DNA of 37,440 nucleotides from Vulcanimicrobiota bacterium (GTDB lineage: Bacteria; Pseudomonadota; Gammaproteobacteria; Xanthomonadales; Rhodanobacteraceae): the NCBI GenBank assembly GCA_903970555.1, contig CAJCJD010000094.1, positions 1-37,440 on the forward strand. Reading direction: 5' to 3'. Position 1 is the first letter of the stretch; every line of letters begins with the position of its first letter. Of this stretch, positions 24,542 to 33,234 are shown one piece after another. Made by a program: the position numbers and the translations under genes. The notes below the pieces were generated by a model, which saw only the letters and a list, made by a program, of their open reading frames with translations, ran no database searches and was not told the origin of the DNA.

Positions 24542-26122
24542 TTATTTCGCGCTAATGCGCTTCCCATCTATAAAGAACCAAGCGCAGATCGCGCTCAGAA
24601 GCGAGCATCCGGATGAAATGAGCATCACCCAACGAAACCCCGAGACGAAGGACAACCCAATGGCCCGCTTGAGTGCCAGGGCGTCCTGATAAGTCACATC
24701 TGACGGCACGACGATTCCCGCCAGTTTCTGACGCTGCGCCAAGATGGATGTCGTCGTCGCTTGGTTCATCTGTATATGCGAAATCTCATTGAGAAGCGCA
24801 CTGTCGAATCGATGTGTCAACACGACGCCGAAAACGGCGATGGCCAGTAGCCCGGCCATACGAGAAATGGCATTGTTGATGCCTGATGCGGTGCCTGCTA
24901 AATCGGCCCCCACCGCATTCATCACGGTTGTTGTCAGCGGTGCCACCGTGACACTCATGCCCACGCCCAGGATGCATATAGCGGGAAAGAAGGTGGTCCA
25001 GTAATCAGGATTGATCGTCGGCCACGCAAACATGCCGAAACCGGCCGAAGCAATCAAAGGCCCAACGATCAGAGGCAATTTTGAGCCAAACAAATCCACT
25101 AGCCTGCCGCCCCAACGCGACAGTGCAAATATGATCACGATAAACGGCACAAAGACGGCCCCTGCTGCCGTCGCGCTGTAACCCTGCACTTGAATCAGGT
25201 TAAGCGGAAGGAAGAAAAAACTTCCGCCAAGCGCCGCGTACAACAAGAACGTGAGGAGGTTCGCACCTGCAAAATTGCGCTCGCGAAACAGGCCTAATGG
25301 AAGCATAGGATGGTCCTGCTTCGCTTCGATCCAGAAGAAGAGTGCCAATGAGACGACTCCAACCGCACCCGCGATTAGGACTGCCTCGCTATGCGATTCG
25401 TTCTGCGCGTCAATAAGCGAGAAAACAATGCCCGCCAACGCAATGGTTATCAACGTAGCGCCCGCCACGTCAACCGGGTTACGGTCTTTCCGGTTGAAAC
25501 TCTCCGGAACCCTCATTACGCAAATGAGCAGTAATAAAATGCTTACCGGAAGATTCAAGAGAAACGCCCATTTCCAGGAATAGTGCTCCACCAGAAATCC
25601 ACCGACTACAGGACCCACGGCCGCTGTGATACCGCTGAATGCGGACCAAGTCCCTATCGCTGCTCCGCGCTGATCCAATGGATAGGCCGAGCTAATGAGC
25701 GCCAAACTACCGGGAATGAGCAGCGCCGCGCCGACGCCTTGAACGGCTCGCGAGGCAATCAGTTGCGGCGCACTGACTGAAAGTGCGCACGCTAGCGACG
25801 AGATTGCGTACAGCAAAATGCCGATCACAAAAAGCCGTCGACGTCCGTAACGATCGCCTAGCGCGCCACCAACGAGAAGCAACGCGGCCAAAATCAGCGT
25901 GTAAGACTCCATGACCCATTGGACGTCGGAAACGGCGACATTGAGATCATGTTGGATGGCTGGAAGAGCTACGTTGACAATGGTGCCGTCCATAAACGCT
26001 AAGCTCGAGCCAAGCACGGCAGCAACCAGCGTCCATCTGCGTGCGGCAACGGCGCATGGCGTTGATCCGGCGTCTGACAAGACGACACCGTTGTCGCATG
26101 GCGGTTTCCCGATGTGGCTCAT
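24542..26122 (-). CDS. EmrB/QacA-type (DHA2, 14-helix) MFS drug exporter
   Basis: About 526 residues in the inner membrane, using the proton gradient to expel drugs or toxic organics. Helix 1 has the DHA2 signature FMDGTIVNVALPAIQHDL. Motif A follows between helices 2 and 3 (GDRYGRRRLFVIG). RAVQGVGAALLIPGSLALI and FSGITAAVGPVVGGFLVEHYSWKWAFLLNLP give motifs B and C. About fourteen hydrophobic helices are visible, ending near residue 520 with SGCSLLSAICAWFFIDG. The ATG at 26122 is used. An in-frame GTG at 26143 is possible, and neither has an ideal ribosome-binding site. It is convergent with the SDR gene. No periplasmic adaptor (EmrA-like) is nearby, so it may act alone. Confidence 0.93.
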   Translation of the reverse strand: MSHIGKPPCDNGVVLSDAGSTPCAVAARRWTLVAAVLGSSLAFMDGTIVNVALPAIQHDLNVAVSDVQWVMESYTLILAALLLVGGALGDRYGRRRLFVIGILLYAISSLACALSVSAPQLIASRAVQGVGAALLIPGSLALISSAYPLDQRGAAIGTWSAFSGITAAVGPVVGGFLVEHYSWKWAFLLNLPVSILLLLICVMRVPESFNRKDRNPVDVAGATLITIALAGIVFSLIDAQNESHSEAVLIAGAVGVVSLALFFWIEAKQDHPMLPLGLFRERNFAGANLLTFLLYAALGGSFFFLPLNLIQVQGYSATAAGAVFVPFIVIIFALSRWGGRLVDLFGSKLPLIVGPLIASAGFGMFAWPTINPDYWTTFFPAICILGVGMSVTVAPLTTTVMNAVGADLAGTASGINNAISRMAGLLAIAVFGVVLTHRFDSALLNEISHIQMNQATTTSILAQRQKLAGIVVPSDVTYQDALALKRAIGLSFVSGFRWVMLISSGCSLLSAICAWFFIDGKRISAK

Positions 26123-26260
26123 GCTCCCAGCATCCCGTTGCACATCCTGGCGATGTACCGTGACCGCGGCCTGTTTTACAGCGTCTGGTGGCAGGACCGC
26201 ATGTCTTTAGCAGTCGAAATATTCTCTTGTCGACTCTACACCCGTTCGATAACCTCGGCA

Positions 26261-26282
26261 GGCCACCGCTTTACCGGTGGCC
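26261..26282 (-). terminator. Perfect hairpin downstream of the DUF5666-like gene
   Basis: GGCCACCG (26261-26268) and CGGTGGCC (26275-26282) form an eight-base-pair perfect stem with a six-base loop. It lies 22 bases past the stop of the minus-strand gene ending at 26305. No T-run follows, so it may be a Rho-dependent pause, an mRNA 3' stabiliser or a weak terminator. Confidence 0.45.
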
Positions 26283-26304
26283 GTTCGAGAGGCTGTCGCC
26301 GATA

Positions 26305-27009
26305 TCACATCGGCGGAACGGTGCCATCAAGGCCCACCGCCACGATGGCAGCATGCGTGGAATCGCCGGGCTTCATTGCCACAAAAACGTGGGCACCCTT
26401 GGCGATCGCCATGCGATCGGCAGGTTTGAAGGTCACCACCGGCACGTTAGTGGGAACAACGATCACCTTTTCCCCTGAGCCGTAGTCGACCACGATCGTG
26501 CGGTTCGTACTGCCGGAAGATCTTTTGACGGTTCCATTGGTCATGGCTGACGAACCTGCAGGTGCGTCGTGTGTCGCGCTCGCCTTGATGGTTCCGCTGG
26601 TCATTGCCGATGCGGCCATGGCGTTGCCTTGCACTGCTGCACCCGCGGGCGCAGGCAGATCCCAGGCGTAGTCGCCCAAACCCGAGCCTTTCATCGCCGC
26701 GGGAAATACCACAACCTCAAGTGCCTGAAAAGCACTTCCATGAAGGGCATTGGCCGTGCCGATGAACGTGCCTGGCTGGATGTTGTCCAGGCTACTGGGC
26801 ACGACACCGGTAATGCGCGTGTCGGGGGTTAGCTCAACCATTTTCAAGCCACTATCGGTTTGAACGGTAAAACCCGTCGTTGTCACCTCTGTAATGGTTC
26901 CACGAACGTGCGGCCGCTGATCAGCCGCCATGCTTGATGTGGTCATCACTGCCGCTGCGACGGCCGCGGCGAGCAGGAATGGACGAACGCGAGGAGAGCG
27001 AAGCTTCAT
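26305..27009 (-). CDS. Exported DUF5666-like protein
   Basis: 234 residues. A signal peptide (FLLAAAVAAAVMTTSSMAA, cleavage near SMAAD) is followed by small OB-like beta segments: HVRGTITEVTTTGFTVQTDSG..VELTPDTRITG and TFIGTANAL..FQALEVVVFP. A low-complexity linker at about 125-170 carries the near-repeat AMTSGTIKAS / AMTNGTVKRS. A second beta segment follows (TIVVDYGSGEKVIVVPTNVPVV...GAHVFVAMKP). The pattern resembles DUF5666-type periplasmic proteins, whose function is unknown. AAGGG precedes the ATG at 27009. The frame extends to 27072 without signal features. It is divergent from the polymerase-type gene at 27193 and may share control sequence with it. Confidence 0.75.
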   Translation of the reverse strand: MKLRSPRVRPFLLAAAVAAAVMTTSSMAADQRPHVRGTITEVTTTGFTVQTDSGLKMVELTPDTRITGVVPSSLDNIQPGTFIGTANALHGSAFQALEVVVFPAAMKGSGLGDYAWDLPAPAGAAVQGNAMAASAMTSGTIKASATHDAPAGSSAMTNGTVKRSSGSTNRTIVVDYGSGEKVIVVPTNVPVVTFKPADRMAIAKGAHVFVAMKPGDSTHAAIVAVGLDGTVPPM

Positions 27010-27192
27010 GGTGCAGCCCTTTTGTTGGTTTTTGACTAGCGCAGCAGCGCGTGCCTTAGCTATTCGCCACAACCCTCCCCTTCGTTACGCGTTTCATCGC
27101 ACACTCAATCAGCACTCTTGTTTCAACCCTTGGCGGGAATAGCGGCACTCATGCTTTGAGGGATTGCCTTTCCGGACAATGCAAGGCTTTTT

Positions 27193-28473
27193 ATGGCGCG
27201 GTTAACAGCAAACCTGGCGACAGTCATGCGGATTGACGAACAGAACATGTTGAGCAGCCTCGCGCCACGACTTTCAGTGCCAGCGGAGCTGCCAAAGTGG
27301 ATGCGCTATTGGCTATGGCTCGGCATGTGGTGGATGTTGGTAGGCCTTGCCGCGAGCCCGGTCGGCGACAAGATCTGGAACCCTGGCAAGCCTTATCACG
27401 ATAGCCTCTTGCTGCTATTTGTGACGCCCTCCGTAGCATGGTTATGGAGAGGCCGTAACCTTTTTGTCCGACGTGCACTGCAAACCGTCGACGGTCCACT
27501 GTTGCTGATTTTTCTAGGATGGGCAGCGCTATCGGTTACCTGGTCGAACTATGGCCACTTTGGCGACGCAGCCTTTGTTGTTGTCTACATTGCGGTATTC
27601 GTCTTGACGTGGGGTGCATTCACGGCGAGCGATCCGCAAGCGTTGCAACACCTGCTGTTCTGGGCGGCGATCGGCCTGGCCTTGAGCGCATTGATTTCGA
27701 TGGTGACTTTTCATTGGCGCAGTTTGAACCCGGCGATAAGTTGGCAGATTCAAGGTCGGCTCATCGCCTTCGGCTCCCTGAACAATCCGAATCTCGCGGC
27801 TTTCGCGTATGGCGCAGCGATGATCTGGCTGATGCAGACACCAGTACGCGCAGGCTTGTCGAAATGGTTGCAGCTTGCCGCCTTCGGTGTGATGGCGGTC
27901 TTTGTGGTTTTGACATATAGCCGTGCGGCGTGGTTGGCGATACTGGTCGCCCACATCTGCATGCTCTTCGTTGATCGCCGGCGGAAAAACAGGCGTCGTA
28001 TTTTGATTCTGCTCGGCGCAGCTACTTTGGCGATCGCGCTTGGTGGCTGGCACTACGTGGAACAGCGCGGCTTGTCGTATCGTCCGCAGATATTCGTACA
28101 GGCAGCTCACTTGATTCTGGCGCACCCCTGGGTCGGCCTTGGCATGGGTAGCCGATATTCGATTTACATCGACGGCATTGAGTGGGCACACAGCCACAAT
28201 GCGTTTACGCATACGGCGATCATGCTGGGCATACCTGCCGCATTGTTATGGGTGTGGCTGTGGCTGATCGTCGGTTGGCGGTCATGGATATTTCGCGGCG
28301 AGGCAACCGGCCGATGCCTGATGGCGCTGTGGATCTACGCTACCGTGGCATTTCAATTCGATGCCCCCGACCTGCTGCAAAAGCCGAGCGTCGAATGGGT
28401 GCTCGGCTGGCTGCCTGTAGCAATCGGTATGGGCTTGGTGTGGTGCGCACGACTTGAGAAGCGGCCGATTTGA
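27193..28473 (+). CDS. O-antigen ligase/polymerase-type (Wzy/WaaL-like) membrane protein
   Basis: 426 residues with about ten to twelve hydrophobic helices, for example YWLWLGMWWMLVGLAASPVG, DGPLLLIFLGWAALSVTW and AAFVVVYIAVFVLTWGAF. Family signatures are the S-N-P-N-type loop (FGSLNNPNLAAFAYGAA), the VVLTYSRAAWLAI helix with Ser/Arg, and the large periplasmic loop ending in a HSHNAF motif, typical of Wzy_C proteins. It probably polymerises or ligates undecaprenyl-linked repeat units at the periplasmic face. AAGG lies ten bases before the ATG. It is the only polymerase candidate in the window and likely works with the Wzz and Wza proteins encoded 19 kb to the left. It converges with the ABC exporter gene. 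Confidence 0.88.
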   Translation: MARLTANLATVMRIDEQNMLSSLAPRLSVPAELPKWMRYWLWLGMWWMLVGLAASPVGDKIWNPGKPYHDSLLLLFVTPSVAWLWRGRNLFVRRALQTVDGPLLLIFLGWAALSVTWSNYGHFGDAAFVVVYIAVFVLTWGAFTASDPQALQHLLFWAAIGLALSALISMVTFHWRSLNPAISWQIQGRLIAFGSLNNPNLAAFAYGAAMIWLMQTPVRAGLSKWLQLAAFGVMAVFVVLTYSRAAWLAILVAHICMLFVDRRRKNRRRILILLGAATLAIALGGWHYVEQRGLSYRPQIFVQAAHLILAHPWVGLGMGSRYSIYIDGIEWAHSHNAFTHTAIMLGIPAALLWVWLWLIVGWRSWIFRGEATGRCLMALWIYATVAFQFDAPDLLQKPSVEWVLGWLPVAIGMGLVWCARLEKRPI

Positions 28474-28485
28474 TAAGCACTTCCG

Positions 28486-30198
28486 TTAGGCGTTAGAAAC
28501 CGCGCTTTGCAAGTGCCTCTCCCCGACAACCGTCGTAACGAGGTCGTTTCCAATAGTCAGACATTGGTCGGCAATGGCGGACACGCTGCTCCGATGCGAC
28601 ACGACAACAAGAATCGTCTGCGGAAGCTGGCGTTTCAGCGCCGAAAGAACCACGATCTCCGAGGCGGCATCGAGTGCGCTGGTTGCCTCATCCAGCAACG
28701 CGAGAAAAGGCCTTCGCAATATGACCTGAGCAAGTAGCAATCGCTGCAGCTCACCGCCGGAAAGCCGACTTGAAGAGCTATGCAATGCTGTATCCAGCCC
28801 CTGATGCGATTGCGCCAGACGCTTGTCGAGGCCGACATCCGCCAATGCTGCGCGCAACATGTCATCCGTGGCATCGGGTGCGGACCACAGCAAACACTCT
28901 CGCACGGAATGTTGCCAAGGCCGCACATTCTGGCTGACATAGGCGCCGTGTCGCACCAGTTCGCGGTATTCATCGAATCCAATGCGGCATGTGCCTACGC
29001 GTGCTTCGAACGCCTCTGGCTTCGCCATCCCGCCAAGCACATCGATCAGACTACTTTTGCCTATACCCGATTCGCCGGAGATCAACGTCAGTTCGCCTGG
29101 CGCCAAAACCAGTTCGCCGATATCGAGCCCGGCGCGCGGCGGTTTGATTCGCATCTTTTCGATGTGCAGCACTCCCCTGGAAGAGGCTGCGTGCGATGCC
29201 GCAACCGGCAATCGCGCGGAATCCAGCCCCATATACCGATGCCACAGTTCAAATGCCGGCCCAGCCGAACGCAGCTGCTGAAAATTTTGCCGGGTCGAAG
29301 CCAGATAGGGCAGCAAGCGTCCAAGCAGCAGACACACGGCGATAAGCGATGCCTGGTCGATACCATGCCAATGATGGGCGAGCACGAAGACTGTCCCAAT
29401 CCCCGCTGCCACCAACAGTTCAAGCATCAACCGCCCGGTCGCGACGAGCTCCAGCTGACGCCCATAGCCATGGCACAGACGCGCGGCAATGGCGCCATAA
29501 CTAGCCTTCTCCGCGTCCTCGCGCTCGAACGAACGAACGTGACGCAAACGTCGCGGAAAATCTTCGCTGTGCCAGAACATTCGTGTCATGTCGGCGACGT
29601 ATTGGCGACTGACTTGCGATTGTTCGCGACTATAGACCCGCGATGTCAGCAACCAAAAAATCAGCACGATGGGCGCGCCAAGCATGAGCATCGGCGAGAC
29701 CCAAAACGCGAATGCTAGACTGATGGCGCAGGTGACGCCAGCGACCAGCAACTGCTGCAGTGCGCTGAAACCTTGCACGATGATCTCGACGTTGTGAGTG
29801 AAAACGTTGGCGATTTCCGCTGATGTGAAGTCGGCCAGCGACGCCAATGGTGCATCGATCAAGCGCGCATGAACCATGCGCCGCAAACCCATGCCATAGC
29901 GACCGACGAGGCGCGCACCAAGACGCGCCGCCTGCCACCGCAACAAAGCAAAAATAGCAGTTGCCGTTGCGAAGGTTGCCGCCTGCATATCGACGCTTCC
30001 ATGCATGTCGAATATGCCGTCGCCGAATGGCAACGTATGCCCTGGCTGCACTAGTGGCACAAGAAACACGGCCGCCAGACTACCTGACAGAGCCGCCACC
30101 AGCGACAACGCCACATACACGCCCGTCTGGATCAGATCGCCCTGCGTGAGTATGCGTGGGAGCGAACGCAGCAGACCGTATTCTCGATCACTCGTCAT
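28486..30198 (-). CDS. ABC exporter, fused membrane and ATPase domains
   Basis: 570 residues. Six membrane helices occupy about 20-300 (TGVYVALSLVAALSGSLAAVFLVPLV to IGTVFVLAHHWHGI, SLIAVCLLLGRLLPYLA). The ATPase domain follows with Walker A GESGIGKSS, the Q-loop AYVSQNVRPW, the signature SRLSGGELQRLLLAQ, Walker B FLALLDEATSALD and the switch VVVSHRSS. The type is that of lipid, peptide or siderophore exporters (MsbA/SyrD-like). The ATG at 30198 is chosen because the first helix then follows a short cytoplasmic start. The open frame reaches 30447 but overlaps the HPr-kinase-like gene. It follows that gene on the same strand after 178 bases, so the kinase product or a nearby modified molecule may be its cargo; this is inferred. 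Confidence 0.92.
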   Translation of the reverse strand: MTSDREYGLLRSLPRILTQGDLIQTGVYVALSLVAALSGSLAAVFLVPLVQPGHTLPFGDGIFDMHGSVDMQAATFATATAIFALLRWQAARLGARLVGRYGMGLRRMVHARLIDAPLASLADFTSAEIANVFTHNVEIIVQGFSALQQLLVAGVTCAISLAFAFWVSPMLMLGAPIVLIFWLLTSRVYSREQSQVSRQYVADMTRMFWHSEDFPRRLRHVRSFEREDAEKASYGAIAARLCHGYGRQLELVATGRLMLELLVAAGIGTVFVLAHHWHGIDQASLIAVCLLLGRLLPYLASTRQNFQQLRSAGPAFELWHRYMGLDSARLPVAASHAASSRGVLHIEKMRIKPPRAGLDIGELVLAPGELTLISGESGIGKSSLIDVLGGMAKPEAFEARVGTCRIGFDEYRELVRHGAYVSQNVRPWQHSVRECLLWSAPDATDDMLRAALADVGLDKRLAQSHQGLDTALHSSSSRLSGGELQRLLLAQVILRRPFLALLDEATSALDAASEIVVLSALKRQLPQTILVVVSHRSSVSAIADQCLTIGNDLVTTVVGERHLQSAVSNA

Positions 30199-30376
30199 GA
30201 CGACGTGCCCAACACGATGGTTAGCGCATTGCCTGCCGGACGCATCGACGGAGGTATCGACAACGTTGCATAGTGCTTCAGAACGGCACTTCTCCCAGGT
30301 TGGAAAATCCCATGTACGTAGGTACGACCTCCGGCGGAAAAAGTTGTATCGGCCGGATCCTCGCCGGCTCCCGGAA

Positions 30377-31528
30377 TCAGCGAAGGAGTTGTTGTAGTGC
30401 GTGAACGGAGTCCCGTGGATGGGATCCACGATGCAATTGGTGGGCACCTAGCTGCGCCAATTGCTGTACGAAGCGTTGCCAGCCGGGCTGCCCTGCCGCA
30501 TAAGGCTGATCGGCGGACAGGCGCATGGCGATGTCGTCATCCGGCACCACGTTTAGCAACGTGCCATGATCGCCGGCCGATTCGCTCGAAATGAAAACGG
30601 CTCCCACCAGCTCAAGTGGCTTCGCCGCAAGTCGGCCATGACTCTTGCGCAAATCCGGCTCGAATTTCGAAACGCCACTGCGGCGGCGGATAACGGTTGA
30701 CTGAGTGATCCAGCGCCTGGTCGCGTCGTCATCCACAAAGCGCAGTGCATCTTCTTTCACGTGCAAGTAATTGGCAACGCCAGTGGCGAGCATGCTCGCT
30801 GGTTGAACGAAAACCGCGTCTTCAGAAAGAAAGTCCAGGCCATGCAACAGGCTGTGTAAAGCCAATGTCGATTTGCCCGAGCCGCTTGCGCCTAGCAGAA
30901 GGATGCCGCGCCCATCTCTTCCGACGCAGGCGCCATGGAGTGGAACCAGGCCCAATCCGCGCGTGGCTAACATGAACGTGGCGAATTCGATCAACTCGTA
31001 ACGCAGATAATAAGGGTGGCTCAGCATATCTTCCGACGCCACCACCAAAGCCCTCTGTCGCTCGGGCGCCAGTACCACGTAATTCGATGCATCCATCACG
31101 CCACATAGCAGGCCTGCGCCCGACTGCATGCGTACAGGCGGCGGTTCGATCACGCCGGGCTTGGCCTGTCGCGGCAATAGGCGAAGCTCGACGCGGAATT
31201 CCGCCGCAACGATAGGCAACTCGTGCGACGGCAGTCCGCCATAAGCGGCTTCGACAAGATGCAGCAGCGCCTCGCTGTTGCTTTCGAACCGAAAGCGTCC
31301 ACCCAGAATCTGCTTGCACATGAAGAATGCGCAAGTGAATCGTTCGCCAAATGGATCTGAATTGGTGTCCTGAACGCTGCCGTCTAAATCGTAATCAAGG
31401 TCACTTTCGTTGTTCGGGCGTTTCAGCTCAATGGAATACACGAGGCGGCGCCGTATTAATCGAATGGAAGTCGACAGGTACGTGCCCCTTTTGCTGGAAA
31501 AGGTTGCACCGCATGGCGTCGGAGGCAT
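30377..31528 (-). CDS. HPr-kinase-like (HprK C-terminal domain) protein
   Basis: Up to 383 residues. The core has LHGACVGRDGRGILLLGASGSGKSTLALHSLL at about 197-228, with a perfect Walker A (GASGSGKST) and the preceding His-Gly, and FLSEDAVFVQ as the acidic strand, as in the HprK/PEPCK-like fold. An N-terminal region (about 60-190) is less conserved (GGRFRFES, LVEAAYGGLPSHELP, EFATFMLATRGLG). Similar proteins lie in exopolysaccharide/exosortase loci (HprK-related kinase families) and in some lasso-peptide clusters, where the kinase phosphorylates the peptide. No HPr or phosphotransferase gene is nearby. The start is uncertain: 31528 gives the longest frame, while a GTG at 31441 would remove 29 poorly conserved residues. 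Its substrate is unknown. Confidence 0.8.
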   Translation of the reverse strand: MPPTPCGATFSSKRGTYLSTSIRLIRRRLVYSIELKRPNNESDLDYDLDGSVQDTNSDPFGERFTCAFFMCKQILGGRFRFESNSEALLHLVEAAYGGLPSHELPIVAAEFRVELRLLPRQAKPGVIEPPPVRMQSGAGLLCGVMDASNYVVLAPERQRALVVASEDMLSHPYYLRYELIEFATFMLATRGLGLVPLHGACVGRDGRGILLLGASGSGKSTLALHSLLHGLDFLSEDAVFVQPASMLATGVANYLHVKEDALRFVDDDATRRWITQSTVIRRRSGVSKFEPDLRKSHGRLAAKPLELVGAVFISSESAGDHGTLLNVVPDDDIAMRLSADQPYAAGQPGWQRFVQQLAQLGAHQLHRGSHPRDSVHALQQLLR

Positions 31529-31722
31529 CGCATGTCGATACCAGCCTCTTGACGGTTTCTACCGCGACCGGCCACCAACTATTTTTCAACATTGGGCAAC
31601 CGAAGGCCTGCCACGCGGCACTTACGTGCACGCAGCGTTGATGTGCAAGCAAGCCGGGGTACCGGCCCTGGCATATGCCCGCTGCAGCTAGTCCCCGCAG
31701 CGACGATGAAGGCTTCTTCGAG

Positions 31723-33234
31723 ATGCTAAAGATTCAGGTTGGGCATTCCTACTTCCTCAGGTATGACCGGAAACAATGGGAGCGCGGCAAGCCTTATCCC
31801 CCACTCGCCACGATCCAGATCGCAGCCCTCCTGAGGCAGATGGGGCACGAAGTAAGCCTGTTCGATGCGATGCTTGCTGAAGGTGTCGAAGACTATGACG
31901 CGTCTCTGCGGGCTGCGGCCCCCGACGTGGTTGTCTTCTACGAGGACAACTTCAATTACCTCACCAAGATGTGCCTCAGCCGCATGCGCGAGGCCGCCTG
32001 CCAAATGATCGCCGAGGCACGCGCACACGGCGCGCGCGTGATCGTTGCCGGCTCCGACGCATCCGATCATCCCGAAGCATTTCTCGCAGCGGGCGCACAT
32101 GCCGTGTTGCTTGGTGAAGGCATTGCGGCCCTAGCTGAATTGATCGGGCGAGTTGAACAAGACCCAGACATCGACACTCCGGATTGGACAGCCGGCATCG
32201 TCGGCATCGCCACACTGGTGAGCGGACAGACGCGCTTGATGCGAATCGGCGTGCAACCGCCCGATCTGCGCCTGGTCGGTCATCCGGCGTGGGACCTGGT
32301 CGACATCGAGCGCTACCGCACTATGTGGCACGAACGTCACGGTTACTTCAGCCTCAATATGGCTGCATCAAGGGGCTGCCCCTTCCGCTGCAATTGGTGC
32401 GCCAAACCGATCTGGGGAAACCACTACAAACAGCGCAGCGCGCACGACGTAGCTGCAGAGATGACGTACCTGAAGCAGACGTATCGACCAGATCACATCT
32501 GGATGGCCGATGACATCTTCGGTTTCCACGTCGATTGGGTGACGGAGTTCGGCGAGCATTTAAGCGCCGCAGATGGTTCGATCCCGTTTACCATCCAAAC
32601 CCGGGCCGACCTGATCAGCGAACGCATGGCTGCGGCGCTTGAGCACGCCGGATGCGGCGAGGCTTGGATCGGCGCAGAGAGCGGCAGCCAGCGCGTGCTC
32701 GATGCGATGACTAAAGGTACGAAGGTTGCCGAGCTAATCACAGCTCGCACACGGCTTGGCAGCCATGGCGTGCGCGTGGGCTTTTTCATCCAACTGGGTT
32801 ATCTGGGCGAGGAATTGGACGATATCCTCGCGACCCGTGCGCTGGTTGCACAGGCAGCTCCCGATGACATCGGCGTGAGTGTCTCCTACCCCCTGCCAGG
32901 CACGAAATTCTACGAGAAGGTCAAGGCGCAGCTAGGTAAAAAGACGAATTGGCAGGATAGCGACGACCTCGCCATGATGTTTCGCGGTGCCTACACTTCT
33001 GATTTCTACCGCCGTGTGCGTGACTTGCTGCATGAGCAAGTCACCCTTCAGCAATCGTCGGCCGCCGGAGAGATACCGCATGACGACAACGCTTTCACCG
33101 CGCTTGCAACGCAATGGCAAGCATTGATTGCCAGCGAACATGAGCACCGAAACCAGGATGCCACATCGCCGCACACAACAAAGCCAACTCACACTATCCC
33201 GGTGCCTCATGCTGCCGCCGCTCAAAACCGTTAA
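31723..33234 (+). CDS. B12-binding-type radical SAM enzyme
   Basis: 503 residues. An N-terminal Rossmann-like cobalamin-binding region (about 1-140: PPLATIQIAALLRQMGHEVSLFDAML, GARVIVAGSDASDHPEAFL, GAHAVLLGEG) precedes the radical SAM core. The iron-sulfur motif is C219-x3-C223-x2-C226 in SRGCPFRCNWCAKP. WMADDIFGFH, ADLIS and WIGAESGSQRVLDAMTKG follow, as in the family. The usual DxHxxG base-off motif is not seen (FDAMLAEG instead). Such enzymes methylate or rearrange unactivated carbons, but substrate cannot be read from sequence. The ATG at 31723 starts the domain directly; the frame begins at 31675 without similarity. It is divergent from the HPr-kinase-like gene and overlaps the nucleotidyltransferase gene that follows. 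Confidence 0.92.
   Translation: MLKIQVGHSYFLRYDRKQWERGKPYPPLATIQIAALLRQMGHEVSLFDAMLAEGVEDYDASLRAAAPDVVVFYEDNFNYLTKMCLSRMREAACQMIAEARAHGARVIVAGSDASDHPEAFLAAGAHAVLLGEGIAALAELIGRVEQDPDIDTPDWTAGIVGIATLVSGQTRLMRIGVQPPDLRLVGHPAWDLVDIERYRTMWHERHGYFSLNMAASRGCPFRCNWCAKPIWGNHYKQRSAHDVAAEMTYLKQTYRPDHIWMADDIFGFHVDWVTEFGEHLSAADGSIPFTIQTRADLISERMAAALEHAGCGEAWIGAESGSQRVLDAMTKGTKVAELITARTRLGSHGVRVGFFIQLGYLGEELDDILATRALVAQAAPDDIGVSVSYPLPGTKFYEKVKAQLGKKTNWQDSDDLAMMFRGAYTSDFYRRVRDLLHEQVTLQQSSAAGEIPHDDNAFTALATQWQALIASEHEHRNQDATSPHTTKPTHTIPVPHAAAAQNR

Noticed and set aside
31410..31691. 93-codon plus-strand frame before the radical SAM gene
   Set aside because: It overlaps the kinase gene on the other strand and lacks a ribosome-binding site or domain; likely a shadow.
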